Shown here piece by piece: positions 1-9,489 of a stretch of 64,000 nucleotides of DNA (positions are counted from its first letter, which is position 1; every line of letters starts with the position of its first letter). The stretch comes from Bacteroidales bacterium. Lineage in GTDB: Bacteria; Bacteroidota; Bacteroidia; Bacteroidales; TTA-H9. The notes beneath the pieces were generated by a model, which did not search any database, was not told where the DNA came from, and was given only the letters and a program-made list of their open reading frames with translations. A program made the translations under genes and the position numbers. The DNA lies in the NCBI GenBank assembly GCA_028689615.1, contig JAQVCV010000014.1, positions 1 to 64,000 on the forward strand, in the 5' to 3' direction.

Positions 1-213
1 GTGGAGGGCGTGAGCGTGGCCATCAACGGTGTGATCAACTCCGAGATCTCCGACGCCGAAGGCGAACTCTACCTCGACACCCTCGAACCCGGCAGCTACC
101 ACGTGGCCGCCGCCGTGCCAGGTTATCGAAGCATCGAATGGGACACCCCGCCCCTCGAAGCCGGTCTGGAATACACCTTCGAGAAACCCCTCTCGCCCGA
201 GACTACCGGCTAA
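1..213 (+). CDS. C-terminal fragment of a protein with a carboxypeptidase-regulatory-like (PEGA/Cna-B-like) domain
   Basis: The frame is open from the left edge of the window and stops at 211-213, so only the last 70 or so residues of a larger protein are seen. The fragment has the rhythm of a carboxypeptidase regulatory-like beta-sandwich: 'GVSVAINGV', then 'SDAEGELYLDTLEPGSY', then 'VPGYRS'. Such domains are common at the ends of surface or periplasmic Bacteroidota proteins. The codons are GC-rich, unlike the AT-rich DNA that follows, so the end of this gene probably marks the left edge of the accessory region. The full function cannot be told from the fragment. Confidence 0.6.
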   Translation: MEGVSVAINGVINSEISDAEGELYLDTLEPGSYHVAAAVPGYRSIEWDTPPLEAGLEYTFEKPLSPETTG

Positions 214-1228
214 TCCAGAAAATTCTTCAAACCTTTTCGTCTTCCAGCGGGGGCGGTGGGAGGGAGAATTTTCTTGTCCAAATAACCTTAATGAATGACA
301 ATTTTGACATTGCCTTCAAAAAGCAAAGAGCCGAAACTTTAACGGGCTCAAAAAACCATGCACAATGAGTTTGAAGTATCAGGCACAATGCTAATTATTC
401 TCCTTGCGATTGAATAGAGTTTGAGATAGCAGCAAATTCCTTAACCTCTAGTTGTTGTTTCCTATCATAAATACCACAAAAAACTTTATCGGTGTGGAGG
501 CGGAGTCCACTGGCCTTTCTCGTAATAAGCTGAAATAGTGCATTCTGTAAAATAATTACTGTATTCTGAGTAAGATGGTGCACATGAATCCACTACTTCG
601 ATTGTTACTCGTCTATGGGTAATGAGGTTTCAAGCATATTTGGCCACACAAGCAAGCGACAGAGCCATTTAATAAATAAACAGCTTCTTTCCAAACTATA
701 CTTCTCATATTTTTATATTCATTTCAAAAAAAAAATTACATTTGCCGCCATATTATTAGAGTGCCAATTGTTCACAAAATGCAAGGATACCTAATTTATT
801 GCTCTGACCTGAAGGGGGAAGAGCGTTTTAGCAAAAAGGTTAAAACCTATAGAAATTAAAAACTACGCGTTTTTGAACTTATAGTTCGCTCATATGAAAT
901 ATTTTAAATGATTGACTGAAGTTGTGGAATGGCGATGTTGATGCGATGTCTTGCAAGGCGCTGAGACCTTGTATCTGTATTTTAAAAGCTTGATTATGTC
1001 AAGCCGATACTTAGGACCGGCCTAAGGCACATGTTAATTTAAGTTTGTTAATTTGTTGAGTTATAATTTATAGTATTCTGATTTTTACTCTAATATAGTG
1101 ATATAAACAATGGTGCCGAAAGACAATGGTGACTTAAATATTATCAAAACCACATGTTTGCAGTTGTCACTGCAAGCATTCTTACGTTAACTATCTAAAT
1201 ATGTGTGTATTATATATGTAAATTAATC
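214..1228. other. Long intergenic region, left border of the accessory island
   Basis: No convincing gene is seen in these 1,015 bases. Composition shifts sharply from GC-rich to AT-rich near 290. A 10-base inverted repeat (217-226 with 265-274) could act as a loose transcription end for the upstream gene. A TACATTTG at 737-744 fits the Bacteroidota -7 box, but it has no good -33 partner and no gene nearby. The short reading frames here have no recognisable family features. The region may be decayed sequence left by earlier exchange. Confidence 0.5.
1158..1175. promoter_or_regulatory. Inverted repeat upstream of the module A operon
   Basis: TTGCAGT (1158-1164) and ACTGCAA (1169-1175) are perfect inverted arms around a 4-base loop. 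They lie about 53 bases before the first ATG of the operon at 1229. The repeat could be an operator or a leader hairpin; nothing in the sequence decides which. No clear promoter boxes are seen. Confidence 0.3.
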
Positions 1229-1795
1229 ATGAAAACTAGACCTACCAATTCTTTCCTACTGATTACTCAGATTGTACTTTTTTTATGTGTGTGCTTGGCT
1301 TTTTTCTTTAAACGCGATTCTAACGATATAGCTTATATTGACGTTAACTTAATTATGGAAAAGGCGGAGCCAATGAAAATGTTGCGTGCTGATCTTGATC
1401 AATTAAAATCCAAAGAAAATGCTAAAGTTGATAGTTTGGTTAAACTCTTTGAAGGAGAATTGAAATCTTTTGAAAAGGAGAGATCCTCCTTAACAGCAAA
1501 GGAAGTTTCTTTGAAAGAAGAGCTATTGAGACGTAAACACGAGAATATCGTTAAATATCAGGAATGGACTAAAAAGAACCTTGTTGACGAGGAAAACAAA
1601 CGTTCTCAATCTATATATAACGATATGAATGACATAATCAAGGAATACGCTGAGAATAGATCTTTCGACCTAATTCTGGGAGCAAACGGTTCTGGCAACT
1701 TGTTATATGGGAAGGAGAACGCAAACATTACTACAGATATTCTTAATCAAATCAATCAAGAATATGCATCTAGAAAAAAGAAAAGTGCAAATTAA
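1229..1795 (+). CDS. Membrane-anchored OmpH/Skp-like periplasmic chaperone-type protein
   Basis: This protein of about 188 residues has one N-terminal hydrophobic segment (residues 7-28), then 'AYIDVNLIMEKAEPM', a long charged coiled-coil region, and an ending with 'FDLILGANGSGNLLYG' and 'ITTDILNQIN'. That order matches the OmpH/Skp family, whose members hold unfolded outer-membrane proteins in the periplasm. Classical Skp is soluble after signal cleavage; here no clear cleavage site follows the hydrophobic segment, so it may stay anchored. I chose ATG 1229 over the in-frame GTG at 1205 because it begins directly before the membrane segment. It is the first gene of the module A operon and overlaps the next gene by 32 bases. 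A role as a dedicated chaperone for the RHS proteins downstream is inference. Confidence 0.75.
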   Translation: MKTRPTNSFLLITQIVLFLCVCLAFFFKRDSNDIAYIDVNLIMEKAEPMKMLRADLDQLKSKENAKVDSLVKLFEGELKSFEKERSSLTAKEVSLKEELLRRKHENIVKYQEWTKKNLVDEENKRSQSIYNDMNDIIKEYAENRSFDLILGANGSGNLLYGKENANITTDILNQINQEYASRKKKSAN

Positions 1796-2426
1796 TAAAC
1801 GGATACTCGGTATCCTTATCTTTATCATTGCTATATTGTTTTTTGTTTTTTTTATACCGCAGCCAAAAGTTAACATTGCCAGGTTCAATGAGTTTATTCA
1901 GAACCCGAAAAACGGATTATTCATTCTCAAGAAGATCAACGGTGTAGATGTAAGTCTTGCTTATCGTCCAGCCGCTTTGATTGCCTACCAGACTTGCCGT
2001 GTAAGCAGGGCAGACAGCATAAATACAGGGGAAAAAGATTCCTGTTTCAGAGCCTCATACAATGATGCCCTTAAGTTTCACTACTTTCTCCTCTCAATAT
2101 CTGCCAACGAAAAGGAAATACTCAGGAGCCCACAGGCCCAGCGCAGAGGATGGCAACAGATTTCCTATTACCTGAGTTTTACACTTGAAAAGGAAGCCAT
2201 GCTCATCACTGATCGCAATGATACAGTTTTTCCGAGCTTGGTTCATTATCCCCGCCTGTATGGCACTTCAACATCAACTGATCTGATGATGGTCTTTCCC
2301 CAACCAGCAACCCCCCCCGACGATTACTTCTCGGTGGTGATTCCCGATTTTGGATTTTCTACCGGCACAATACGATTCAAATATAAAAAGAAGGATATAG
2401 AAGATATTCCCCGACTAAAAATCTAA
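1764..2426 (+). CDS. Unknown single-pass membrane protein between the Skp-like gene and RHS
   Basis: I do not recognise this 220-residue protein. It has one N-terminal membrane segment (about residues 13-32, 'ILGILIFIIAILFFVFFIP') and a C-terminal part of about 185 residues, probably periplasmic, with several aromatic and basic residues. The chosen ATG at 1764 lies inside the 3' end of the Skp-like gene; the frame is open further upstream, but an earlier start would put extra residues before the membrane anchor. Only 11 bases separate its stop from the RHS head gene, so the two are almost certainly co-transcribed and probably act together. It could be an assembly or anchoring factor for the RHS chains, but the sequence itself shows no activity. 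Confidence 0.65.
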   Translation: MHLEKRKVQINKRILGILIFIIAILFFVFFIPQPKVNIARFNEFIQNPKNGLFILKKINGVDVSLAYRPAALIAYQTCRVSRADSINTGEKDSCFRASYNDALKFHYFLLSISANEKEILRSPQAQRRGWQQISYYLSFTLEKEAMLITDRNDTVFPSLVHYPRLYGTSTSTDLMMVFPQPATPPDDYFSVVIPDFGFSTGTIRFKYKKKDIEDIPRLKI

Positions 2427-2437
2427 AACCCAGAAAA

Positions 2438-5400
2438 ATGAAAATGTACAGAGCCCTCATTCTTATCTCCCTGCTATTGGGAAGCTTTCAATTAACCTGC
2501 AAAGGGCAAAACACCGGCCCGTCGGCTCCCGAAGCCATGTCGTTCGAAGCACCCGACATTTCCGACATGGTGAATCCGCTTACCGGCGACTTTGTTTATG
2601 TACTCCCTCTTCTCGAGGTTCCCGGTCCCCAGGGTGGTTATCCTGTTACACTTTCCTATCACGGAGGTATCCCTATGGACCTTGAGGCCTCATGGGTTGG
2701 GCTGGGCTGGAACCTGAACTGCGGCGCCATTAACAGAAATGTTCAGGGAGTGGCTGACGACCTTGACTCAGCTAAGATTAGAAGCTACTTTTATAATAGC
2801 GGGGGGGATGAGACAACAATTTCAGCAGGTTTTGGAGTAGGGATAAAATCAATAGCCTCTGTAGGATTGACAGTTAATTATTCTTCAAATAGGGGAATAG
2901 ACGTTTCAATTAATGAAACTATAGGTCTGCAGTTTGGAGAGTCCGGTATAACAGCTGGGATTGGCTTTTCTGTTGGAACGAATGGGGCAAGTGTTAGTCC
3001 ATCATTTGGGTATGGTCGCATTGTTTTAAATTTAGGCTCACTAAATACTACATACGGAGTGACCTTTTCTCCCAGCATGTCTATCACTGAATCTGACCAA
3101 CAAAATTATTCAATCGGAATAAGTTTCTCTGCTAACTATGTCGGGGGCAGTATAAACCGTGTCGGTATTGGCCTTTCTACCCCTTCTTCTGCTGTAAGAG
3201 ACATATCCATCTCTAACGAAACTGATATTCAAATCATAATTCCAATAAAATCTTTCTGGCTCAGCTTCTCTTATCGTCACTTTCACTGGTCGGTATATCA
3301 AGAAGCTGTTAATTCTTACTCCGGATCGTTATATCCTGAGGCCTCCCGTAATGTTTCTTCAACAAACTGGGGAACTCCAGATATACCGGCCAGAGGCAAA
3401 AGAGGAATGGATGCATTGATAACAAGTTATCATAACAACAGCACTTTTGAACTTACCTCAGACAATTGTATCCTGCCGGCTTATGATGCTTATTCGGTTT
3501 CAGGGTTAGGGCTCTCAGGCAATATCTCCCCTAAGTATATTTCTTTGACAAATATTATGCCTCCAGGACGAACCTTATCATACTATTATGATGGTGATGA
3601 AATAAAGTGGGAGAAAAAGGAACTGATGTATTATTTTAATAACTGGAATGGAGAACGCTTAGGAAGTTGGCAGGGAAGTCCTGTTGCATTTGTTAAGGAT
3701 CCTGTTTACTTTTATTTTGACGGAGAGTTCTCTTCTTACCTGGAAATTATCAGCAGCAATTTTATACATGAAGGATCAGGTGTTGACCCTATCGGGAATT
3801 ACAAAACTCCGGAAACGATTGATAACCAAATAACACTCTATGGAAAGGACCAGACCAAGACATATCACTCTTCTTCTAAAAGAAAATATTCTGGTAAAGT
3901 AGTGGAATGGATTACAAACCAGGATATTGCCGATGGAACTAACCTGGAATCAAGAGGTTTTATAGAGACTCCCTCGATGAAGGATTTGAAACTGGATGCG
4001 GTTTCTGGTAAATATATCCGGAATACCTTGATTCTCCCCAAGAACGGAATAGGTGCTTTTGTAGTGACTGCTCCAGACGGGAAACGGTATAATTATGCGT
4101 TACCAGTTTACCAGTTCGAAAAGTTGAGTAAAACAAGAAATGCAGAGCTGAGCGTAAATGGTAAAATCGTTGAGACTACAAGAGTTGATATGAATAAGTA
4201 CGCTTACACCTGGCTTCTCACAAGTATTACCGGGCCCGACTACATTGACCTGAATAATTCCGGTCAGGCAGATGTTGGCGATGCCGGTTATTGGGTAAGG
4301 TTTGATTATGGGAAATGGACCGACTCATACGTTTGGAAGTTTCCGGTAGAAAGTAATACCTGGGAAGAAATCTATAATGGCGATACCTTACTTCGTAATA
4401 TTACATATGGGAGAAAGCAGGTATTCTATTTAGATAGGATACAAACGGCAAGTCATACAGCGTATTTTATAAAAGGCTTAAGGAATGATGGGTGTGGGTT
4501 TCATGAGGCTGGCTTTAATGATGATTGGCGACAAATAGGGAGTAAAGGGCGAACATATGTAGAAGTTAGTCCATATTTTATTTCTAATGGGGGTGAATGG
4601 TACCCACCTATTAGTGGGATAAATAGTTCATCTGGTTTTTATGTAACAGAATCTTTTAAGAAAATTTCACATAGTTCTCCTCCAACAGATTATTACTCAT
4701 CAACTTTGTTTTTAAAGGAAATAGTTCTGGTTCCAAACTCTGTCTTAGAATTAAACAATTCGTCAACACAGCCTATTGCATCAACATATTCGATTTCAAA
4801 TGTTCACGAAGAAAGAAAACTAAAAATTTATAATTTTGGGGGCTTACAATCAATAGAAACGTATTTTGACGATATTACCCCGTCTTCTAATGCTTATCTT
4901 TGTAATAATGTTTATGATATAAATGATCTGGCAGATTCTCCTGAAACTTTAAAGTCCGCTATTAAGGTTGTTACTTTTGACTATGACTATTCCCTCTGTC
5001 CAAACACACCCAATACGACCCCAGATAATACTACGAAAGGGAAACTGACTCTCAAAAGTGTCTCTTTCGATTACTTTGACAAAGAAAGTCAGACGATTAA
5101 GCATTCTATTCCACCTTATCTGTTTTCGTATGATGGAGTAAATACTTCTTACAACAAAGGATTACAGGATAATTGGGGTTTCAGCAAGAGTCAGGATATT
5201 GCATATGATCTCTCATCAATTTTGTACCCGACTGGTTCTGAGTTATCAATTCAATCCGAAAAAGATAATTATAGTAACGAATTGTATCATAATTCTTTTA
5301 GAAGTCTTGCTAATTCATTGCTGACATCTACACCTTATGGAAATTTTGCTAACGGACATTATTTCAACCCAAATTTTAATTATAAAGATTATATCTCTGT

Positions 5401-7684
5401 TGGGGATATAATTGAGATTAATTCATGGGTTAGAATATATGAGGTTCAGGGAAGTAACTCGCACGTGCAAGAGGTCACGTCCACACACACTGTAACTAAT
5501 ATTACTGAGAACAGTATTCAGTTTGATCCTCCTAATCAAGAGGATTGGATCCAGTATAATCCAAATTCAGAAGATTATGAGACTCTAAGTGGAACAATGA
5601 GCTTTATAAATGTAGCTAAGACAATATTTGGTGGTGGGGGGAACCGGGTTAAGTCCTTATCAATGAAAAATACAAGTGCAGGTATTGTTGAAAAAACAAT
5701 AAAATTTTGTTATTCAGAACCAAGCACTGATGTTTCATCTGGTGTTACTGTAAGTGTACCTGTTCCAAATGTTTCGTTAAGAAGGCCTTATCAGGAACTT
5801 CTTCCGGGCCCTGGAGTTTTTTACCGATACTTTACTACTGAAGAGTATAATAAAGAAGATGAACTCATTTCCAGGACAGTGACCCAGTTTGATCTGCCCG
5901 AGACTGTAACTGATCCGGGTGAAGAGCTAAATATTCCGGGATTTTTCAGAGTGGAAGTATTACAAAACGAAACCCTCTATAGCGACTGGAGTAGTGGTAG
6001 TGACGATAATGGTATATCTATTTATGCAAAGCGATATTTGATCCATGACAATCTATCAGCCATGGGGCGAGTGTTGAATACAAGAACCTATAATCCTAAA
6101 AACAATCTGATTTCGGAAACAGTATTTAGCTACAAGACGCCAACTAACAAGGACCAAGGGGTGCTGAGAGAGTCCTATATGTCGAGAAAGGTGAACAGAT
6201 TCTGGAAAGAGGACCATACATCATTCGGTGCGCATTGGTTCCTCAATGCTACCAGCATCATCCACTACCCCTCTATTGTTGAAAGCACTACCACCCGAGT
6301 GTTAAACAGCACAACCACAACGCGGGTTAAGGAATATGACTTTCTGACCGGCCAGCCTACGGTAGTATGGACAGCAAAAGACAATGCTTCTTATGAGAAA
6401 GAGGTGACCCTGCCGGCTTATTATGTTTATCCCGGCATGGGATCAAAGATTGATGATCCCTCCTTGCCCAACATGCTCACCCAGGTGGCAGGGAATTACA
6501 GGTTTGCCTCAGATGCCAATGCTGGTACACAAGGACTCCTGGGAGCCTCAGCGCAAACATGGAGCAATAGTACCAAAACCCGTCAGTACATTGAAGACGC
6601 ACAAAATCAATGCTATTCATATGTTACCCCAATGATTCAACCTTGTTACAGGAAAAATAAAAGTTTCATCTTCACCACACCCAATTTGAATAATGATGGT
6701 ACCTTTGATTATAATTACGGAACCTGGATTGTTGACCAGCCCTCAGAGTTTGCCAACTGGCAAACCATTTTCGGAAGTGGAAGCAATGGCCCCTGGGTGC
6801 TTTCCAACGAAATCACCTGTTACAATAAATATTCACAACCTATTGAGTCGTACGACATCAATAACAATCCGGGAGCAAGCAAAATGGGGTATTCCAATAC
6901 CAAGGTAATCGGTACGGCCTCCTTTGCTAACCAGGCAAGTTTTGCCTGTAGTGGTTTCGAAGAAAGGAACCCTATTGATTTGTTTCCATCCTCTCGTGAT
7001 TGGGGTGGAGAGGTTGTAAGCTCAGACAACAGCAGTCTCCTGTGGTCGTACAGCCGTTTTTCCTCAAACCCAGATATTCGTTTTAACGTAGAGCCACATA
7101 CTGGCAACAGTTATTGTTGTGTCCCGGCCTCATCGTTCGGCCCCGGTTTTCGAACGAGAAAGCTTCTGTATGGAAATAGCAGAGATGCAATGTTGACTGG
7201 TGTTACTTACAGGGCCTCGGTGTGGGTGCATGCCAGCAGCCCGGATCAGGTGCACCTGGTGGCTCACCTTACCGGAAATAACTGTCCGGCTAGCTCCTAC
7301 AAAACAGTAGCCAAAAACGCTGCACAGAACCTAAGAATAGGCGATTGGATTCGTCTGGTTGTTGACATTGAGGTGCCTGCCGCATATAGTTCCAACAGCA
7401 CTTTTGGCACAGATCTCAGGGTTTATGTATGGAACAATTCTGGCAATGGTGAAGCTTATATTGACGATTTTAGAGTACAACCGCTTCATTCAGCAGTTAA
7501 CACCTATGTGTTCAATGCACTGAACGACCAGTTAATGGCAGTGCTTGACAATGAAAACATGGCAACCGTTTACGAATACGCACCCGACGGATCATTAGCC
7601 CGTACCTACAGGGAAACAGCCCGGGACGGGGGGAAAAGATATAAAGCCACCGAATATCAACATCATTTCAAACGTGATCAATAA
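2438..7684 (+). CDS. Module A RHS head chain: SpvB-like secreted protein, 1748 aa
   Basis: A Sec signal peptide (about residues 1-24) is followed by 'NPLTGDFVYVLPLLEVPGP', 'YPVTLSYHGGIPMDLEASWV' and 'GLGWNLNCGAI', the usual opening of Bacteroidota SpvB/TcB-like RHS proteins. Residues 120-290 are a Gly/Ser-rich stretch of alternating hydrophobic strands. The middle (300-1480) is a long beta-rich shell region. Residues 1500-1685 look like a jelly-roll carbohydrate-binding-type module, and the end holds one YD-like repeat ('VYEYAPDGSLARTYRE'). There is no toxin tip, so this should be the head half of a two-chain RHS cocoon whose other half is the gene at 9490. I see no T9SS C-terminal domain. 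Composition is patchy: positions 4450-5700 are clearly more AT-rich than the ends, suggesting a mosaic history. Confidence 0.8.
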   Translation: MKMYRALILISLLLGSFQLTCKGQNTGPSAPEAMSFEAPDISDMVNPLTGDFVYVLPLLEVPGPQGGYPVTLSYHGGIPMDLEASWVGLGWNLNCGAINRNVQGVADDLDSAKIRSYFYNSGGDETTISAGFGVGIKSIASVGLTVNYSSNRGIDVSINETIGLQFGESGITAGIGFSVGTNGASVSPSFGYGRIVLNLGSLNTTYGVTFSPSMSITESDQQNYSIGISFSANYVGGSINRVGIGLSTPSSAVRDISISNETDIQIIIPIKSFWLSFSYRHFHWSVYQEAVNSYSGSLYPEASRNVSSTNWGTPDIPARGKRGMDALITSYHNNSTFELTSDNCILPAYDAYSVSGLGLSGNISPKYISLTNIMPPGRTLSYYYDGDEIKWEKKELMYYFNNWNGERLGSWQGSPVAFVKDPVYFYFDGEFSSYLEIISSNFIHEGSGVDPIGNYKTPETIDNQITLYGKDQTKTYHSSSKRKYSGKVVEWITNQDIADGTNLESRGFIETPSMKDLKLDAVSGKYIRNTLILPKNGIGAFVVTAPDGKRYNYALPVYQFEKLSKTRNAELSVNGKIVETTRVDMNKYAYTWLLTSITGPDYIDLNNSGQADVGDAGYWVRFDYGKWTDSYVWKFPVESNTWEEIYNGDTLLRNITYGRKQVFYLDRIQTASHTAYFIKGLRNDGCGFHEAGFNDDWRQIGSKGRTYVEVSPYFISNGGEWYPPISGINSSSGFYVTESFKKISHSSPPTDYYSSTLFLKEIVLVPNSVLELNNSSTQPIASTYSISNVHEERKLKIYNFGGLQSIETYFDDITPSSNAYLCNNVYDINDLADSPETLKSAIKVVTFDYDYSLCPNTPNTTPDNTTKGKLTLKSVSFDYFDKESQTIKHSIPPYLFSYDGVNTSYNKGLQDNWGFSKSQDIAYDLSSILYPTGSELSIQSEKDNYSNELYHNSFRSLANSLLTSTPYGNFANGHYFNPNFNYKDYISVGDIIEINSWVRIYEVQGSNSHVQEVTSTHTVTNITENSIQFDPPNQEDWIQYNPNSEDYETLSGTMSFINVAKTIFGGGGNRVKSLSMKNTSAGIVEKTIKFCYSEPSTDVSSGVTVSVPVPNVSLRRPYQELLPGPGVFYRYFTTEEYNKEDELISRTVTQFDLPETVTDPGEELNIPGFFRVEVLQNETLYSDWSSGSDDNGISIYAKRYLIHDNLSAMGRVLNTRTYNPKNNLISETVFSYKTPTNKDQGVLRESYMSRKVNRFWKEDHTSFGAHWFLNATSIIHYPSIVESTTTRVLNSTTTTRVKEYDFLTGQPTVVWTAKDNASYEKEVTLPAYYVYPGMGSKIDDPSLPNMLTQVAGNYRFASDANAGTQGLLGASAQTWSNSTKTRQYIEDAQNQCYSYVTPMIQPCYRKNKSFIFTTPNLNNDGTFDYNYGTWIVDQPSEFANWQTIFGSGSNGPWVLSNEITCYNKYSQPIESYDINNNPGASKMGYSNTKVIGTASFANQASFACSGFEERNPIDLFPSSRDWGGEVVSSDNSSLLWSYSRFSSNPDIRFNVEPHTGNSYCCVPASSFGPGFRTRKLLYGNSRDAMLTGVTYRASVWVHASSPDQVHLVAHLTGNNCPASSYKTVAKNAAQNLRIGDWIRLVVDIEVPAAYSSNSTFGTDLRVYVWNNSGNGEAYIDDFRVQPLHSAVNTYVFNALNDQLMAVLDNENMATVYEYAPDGSLARTYRETARDGGKRYKATEYQHHFKRDQ

Positions 7685-9479
7685 ACCGTCAGCGATAGTT
7701 ATGATTCTGTTATTCACCGTAAGCATCGGGGGAAAGGCTCAGATTGACACTGAGTTTTGGTTTGCTGCACCCGATAATTACCAATGGAGTACCACTCCCG
7801 GTTTTTATCCTGACAGGCCTCTCTACTTACGGTTTATGGCATACGATAGTGCTACAACTGTGACGATAACGCAACCTGCGAATCCGCTTTTTGCCCCTAT
7901 CATAGTGCAGGTTCCTCCATTAGGCTTCCAGTCGGTTGATCTCACACCCTTTTTAGCAATGATAGAAACTGCCCCGGTTGGTTCCGTTGTACCATACGGT
8001 TTGAAGATCGTTTCCGATTTTCCCATTTCTGCCTATTTCGAAAATGCCGGGTTAGCTTCATCTGCTATCTATACCCTCAAAGGCCGGAATGCACTTGGAA
8101 CAGAGTTTTTAATCCCTCAACAAAGAATGTTTCCAAATGCAGGTTTTTATGGACTTGTATGCAAAAACTCAATCGTTGTGCTAGCAACTGCGTCCAACAC
8201 TACAGTGAAGATAGTACCCAGCAACGACTGTGAAGACGGGCATCTAGCGGGCGATACCATTACCGTGGTGTTGAACCCGGGTGAGGCTTACAACGTAAAG
8301 GCTCTGGGATTGCACGAACTGCTTCACCTGGGTGGGAGCTGGGTTTTTGCCGACAAACCGGTGGCCGTGACCTCACACGAAGAAGATATTTTTGTTAGTC
8401 TAAACAGCGATCACATGGCCGACCAGTTGGTACCTAACGACAAAGCCGATACCTCATATATTATTATACACAGCGATTATCTAGCCCCTTGGGAAATGGT
8501 CTATTTTTATGCACCAAACAACAATACCGAACTATTTGTAGGTGACAGTCCCACACCTGCGGCCACGCTGCAAAGGGGCGGTTTTTACCGTCTCGATATG
8601 TATGATTCGGCTTACTATGTACATTCAACCAAACCAGTATTAGCCTATCACCTGTGTTTGATAGACTGGGTTGGAGGAGCCGACCTGGTGCCCGGGCTCT
8701 ATTGCCACGGGAGCCGGCGTGTTTCAGTTTTCCGGTCATATCTCGGGCAACCTTATTCTTATACTTTGCAGTTTAAAATGATGGTTGTTGTAAAAGCGGG
8801 TCTTGAAGACGGATTCCTGCTCAATGGCGATCCGACCCTGATCGTTCCCGGCAATTTCAGGCCTGTGAACGGGACCGGCGGAGAATGGCTTTATGCCCTG
8901 CTACAATTCCCCATCACAACAGTTCCACAAAACTCTGTAGCGGTGATTTCCAATACCCAAGGAAGTTTCCAGTTGGGAGTAAGTTACGGGGCAATGAACC
9001 TAGGGGCCCGTGTGGGTTACTTTTCCAGTTTCTCAACTGTAAACCTGGGACCCGATCGCTACCTGTGTCCCGATGATTCTCTCACGCTTGATGCCGGGTA
9101 TGGCCAAAGCAACTACCAGTGGAACACCGGCGACACAACCCAAATGATCACCGTAGCAGACACCGGGCAATACTGGGTAACTGTAAGTACTGGTTTTTGT
9201 TCGGCATCCGATACTATCTTTGTACACTATACTTTTTCGGTACCACCAGACCTGGGTCCCGACCGGGCTGCCTGCGAAGGGACTCCGGTAGTGCTTGACG
9301 GTGGCCCGGGATATACTTATTATACATGGAATACAGGGCAACATACGCGCTTTGTTACTGTTACAAACTCAGGGAACTATTCTGTGGAGGTGACCGACCT
9401 GCACGGCTGCCTGTTCTCCGACTCCGTAACCCTGCAGGCCCGCCCTTCTCCCTTACCTAAACTGATTATCCACAACTGA
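7674..9479 (+). CDS. IgGFc-binding-type surface protein with two Ig-like repeats
   Basis: A short Sec signal is followed by 'DTEFWFAAPDNY', a typical start of the IgGFc-binding-protein N-terminal domain found in secreted Bacteroidota and animal mucin-like proteins. It covers about residues 25-455. Two Ig/PKD-like repeats follow, starting 'NLGPDRYLCPDDSLTLDAGY' and 'DLGPDRAACEGTPVVLDGG', each with 'YxWNTG' in the middle. In other Bacteroidota proteins such repeats usually lead to a T9SS sorting domain, but this protein stops after 'PSPLPKLIIHN', so the sorting domain is absent. The GTG start at 7674 overlaps the previous gene and gives a basic n-region to the signal; ATG 7701 is possible. Its place between the two RHS chains suggests an adhesion role in the same complex, which is inference. 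Confidence 0.75.
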   Translation: MINKPSAIVMILLFTVSIGGKAQIDTEFWFAAPDNYQWSTTPGFYPDRPLYLRFMAYDSATTVTITQPANPLFAPIIVQVPPLGFQSVDLTPFLAMIETAPVGSVVPYGLKIVSDFPISAYFENAGLASSAIYTLKGRNALGTEFLIPQQRMFPNAGFYGLVCKNSIVVLATASNTTVKIVPSNDCEDGHLAGDTITVVLNPGEAYNVKALGLHELLHLGGSWVFADKPVAVTSHEEDIFVSLNSDHMADQLVPNDKADTSYIIIHSDYLAPWEMVYFYAPNNNTELFVGDSPTPAATLQRGGFYRLDMYDSAYYVHSTKPVLAYHLCLIDWVGGADLVPGLYCHGSRRVSVFRSYLGQPYSYTLQFKMMVVVKAGLEDGFLLNGDPTLIVPGNFRPVNGTGGEWLYALLQFPITTVPQNSVAVISNTQGSFQLGVSYGAMNLGARVGYFSSFSTVNLGPDRYLCPDDSLTLDAGYGQSNYQWNTGDTTQMITVADTGQYWVTVSTGFCSASDTIFVHYTFSVPPDLGPDRAACEGTPVVLDGGPGYTYYTWNTGQHTRFVTVTNSGNYSVEVTDLHGCLFSDSVTLQARPSPLPKLIIHN

Positions 9480-9489
9480 TTTATCAACA

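Noticed and set aside
395-583. A 62-codon minus-strand reading frame in the left intergenic region
   Set aside because: No family features, no nearby partner gene, and AT-rich DNA where frames of this length occur by chance.
2438-9479. The overlap between the RHS head chain and the IgGFc-like gene, considered as a frameshift in one protein
   Set aside because: The second gene has its own signal peptide and family start, and module B shows that head chains naturally end after a lone YD repeat.
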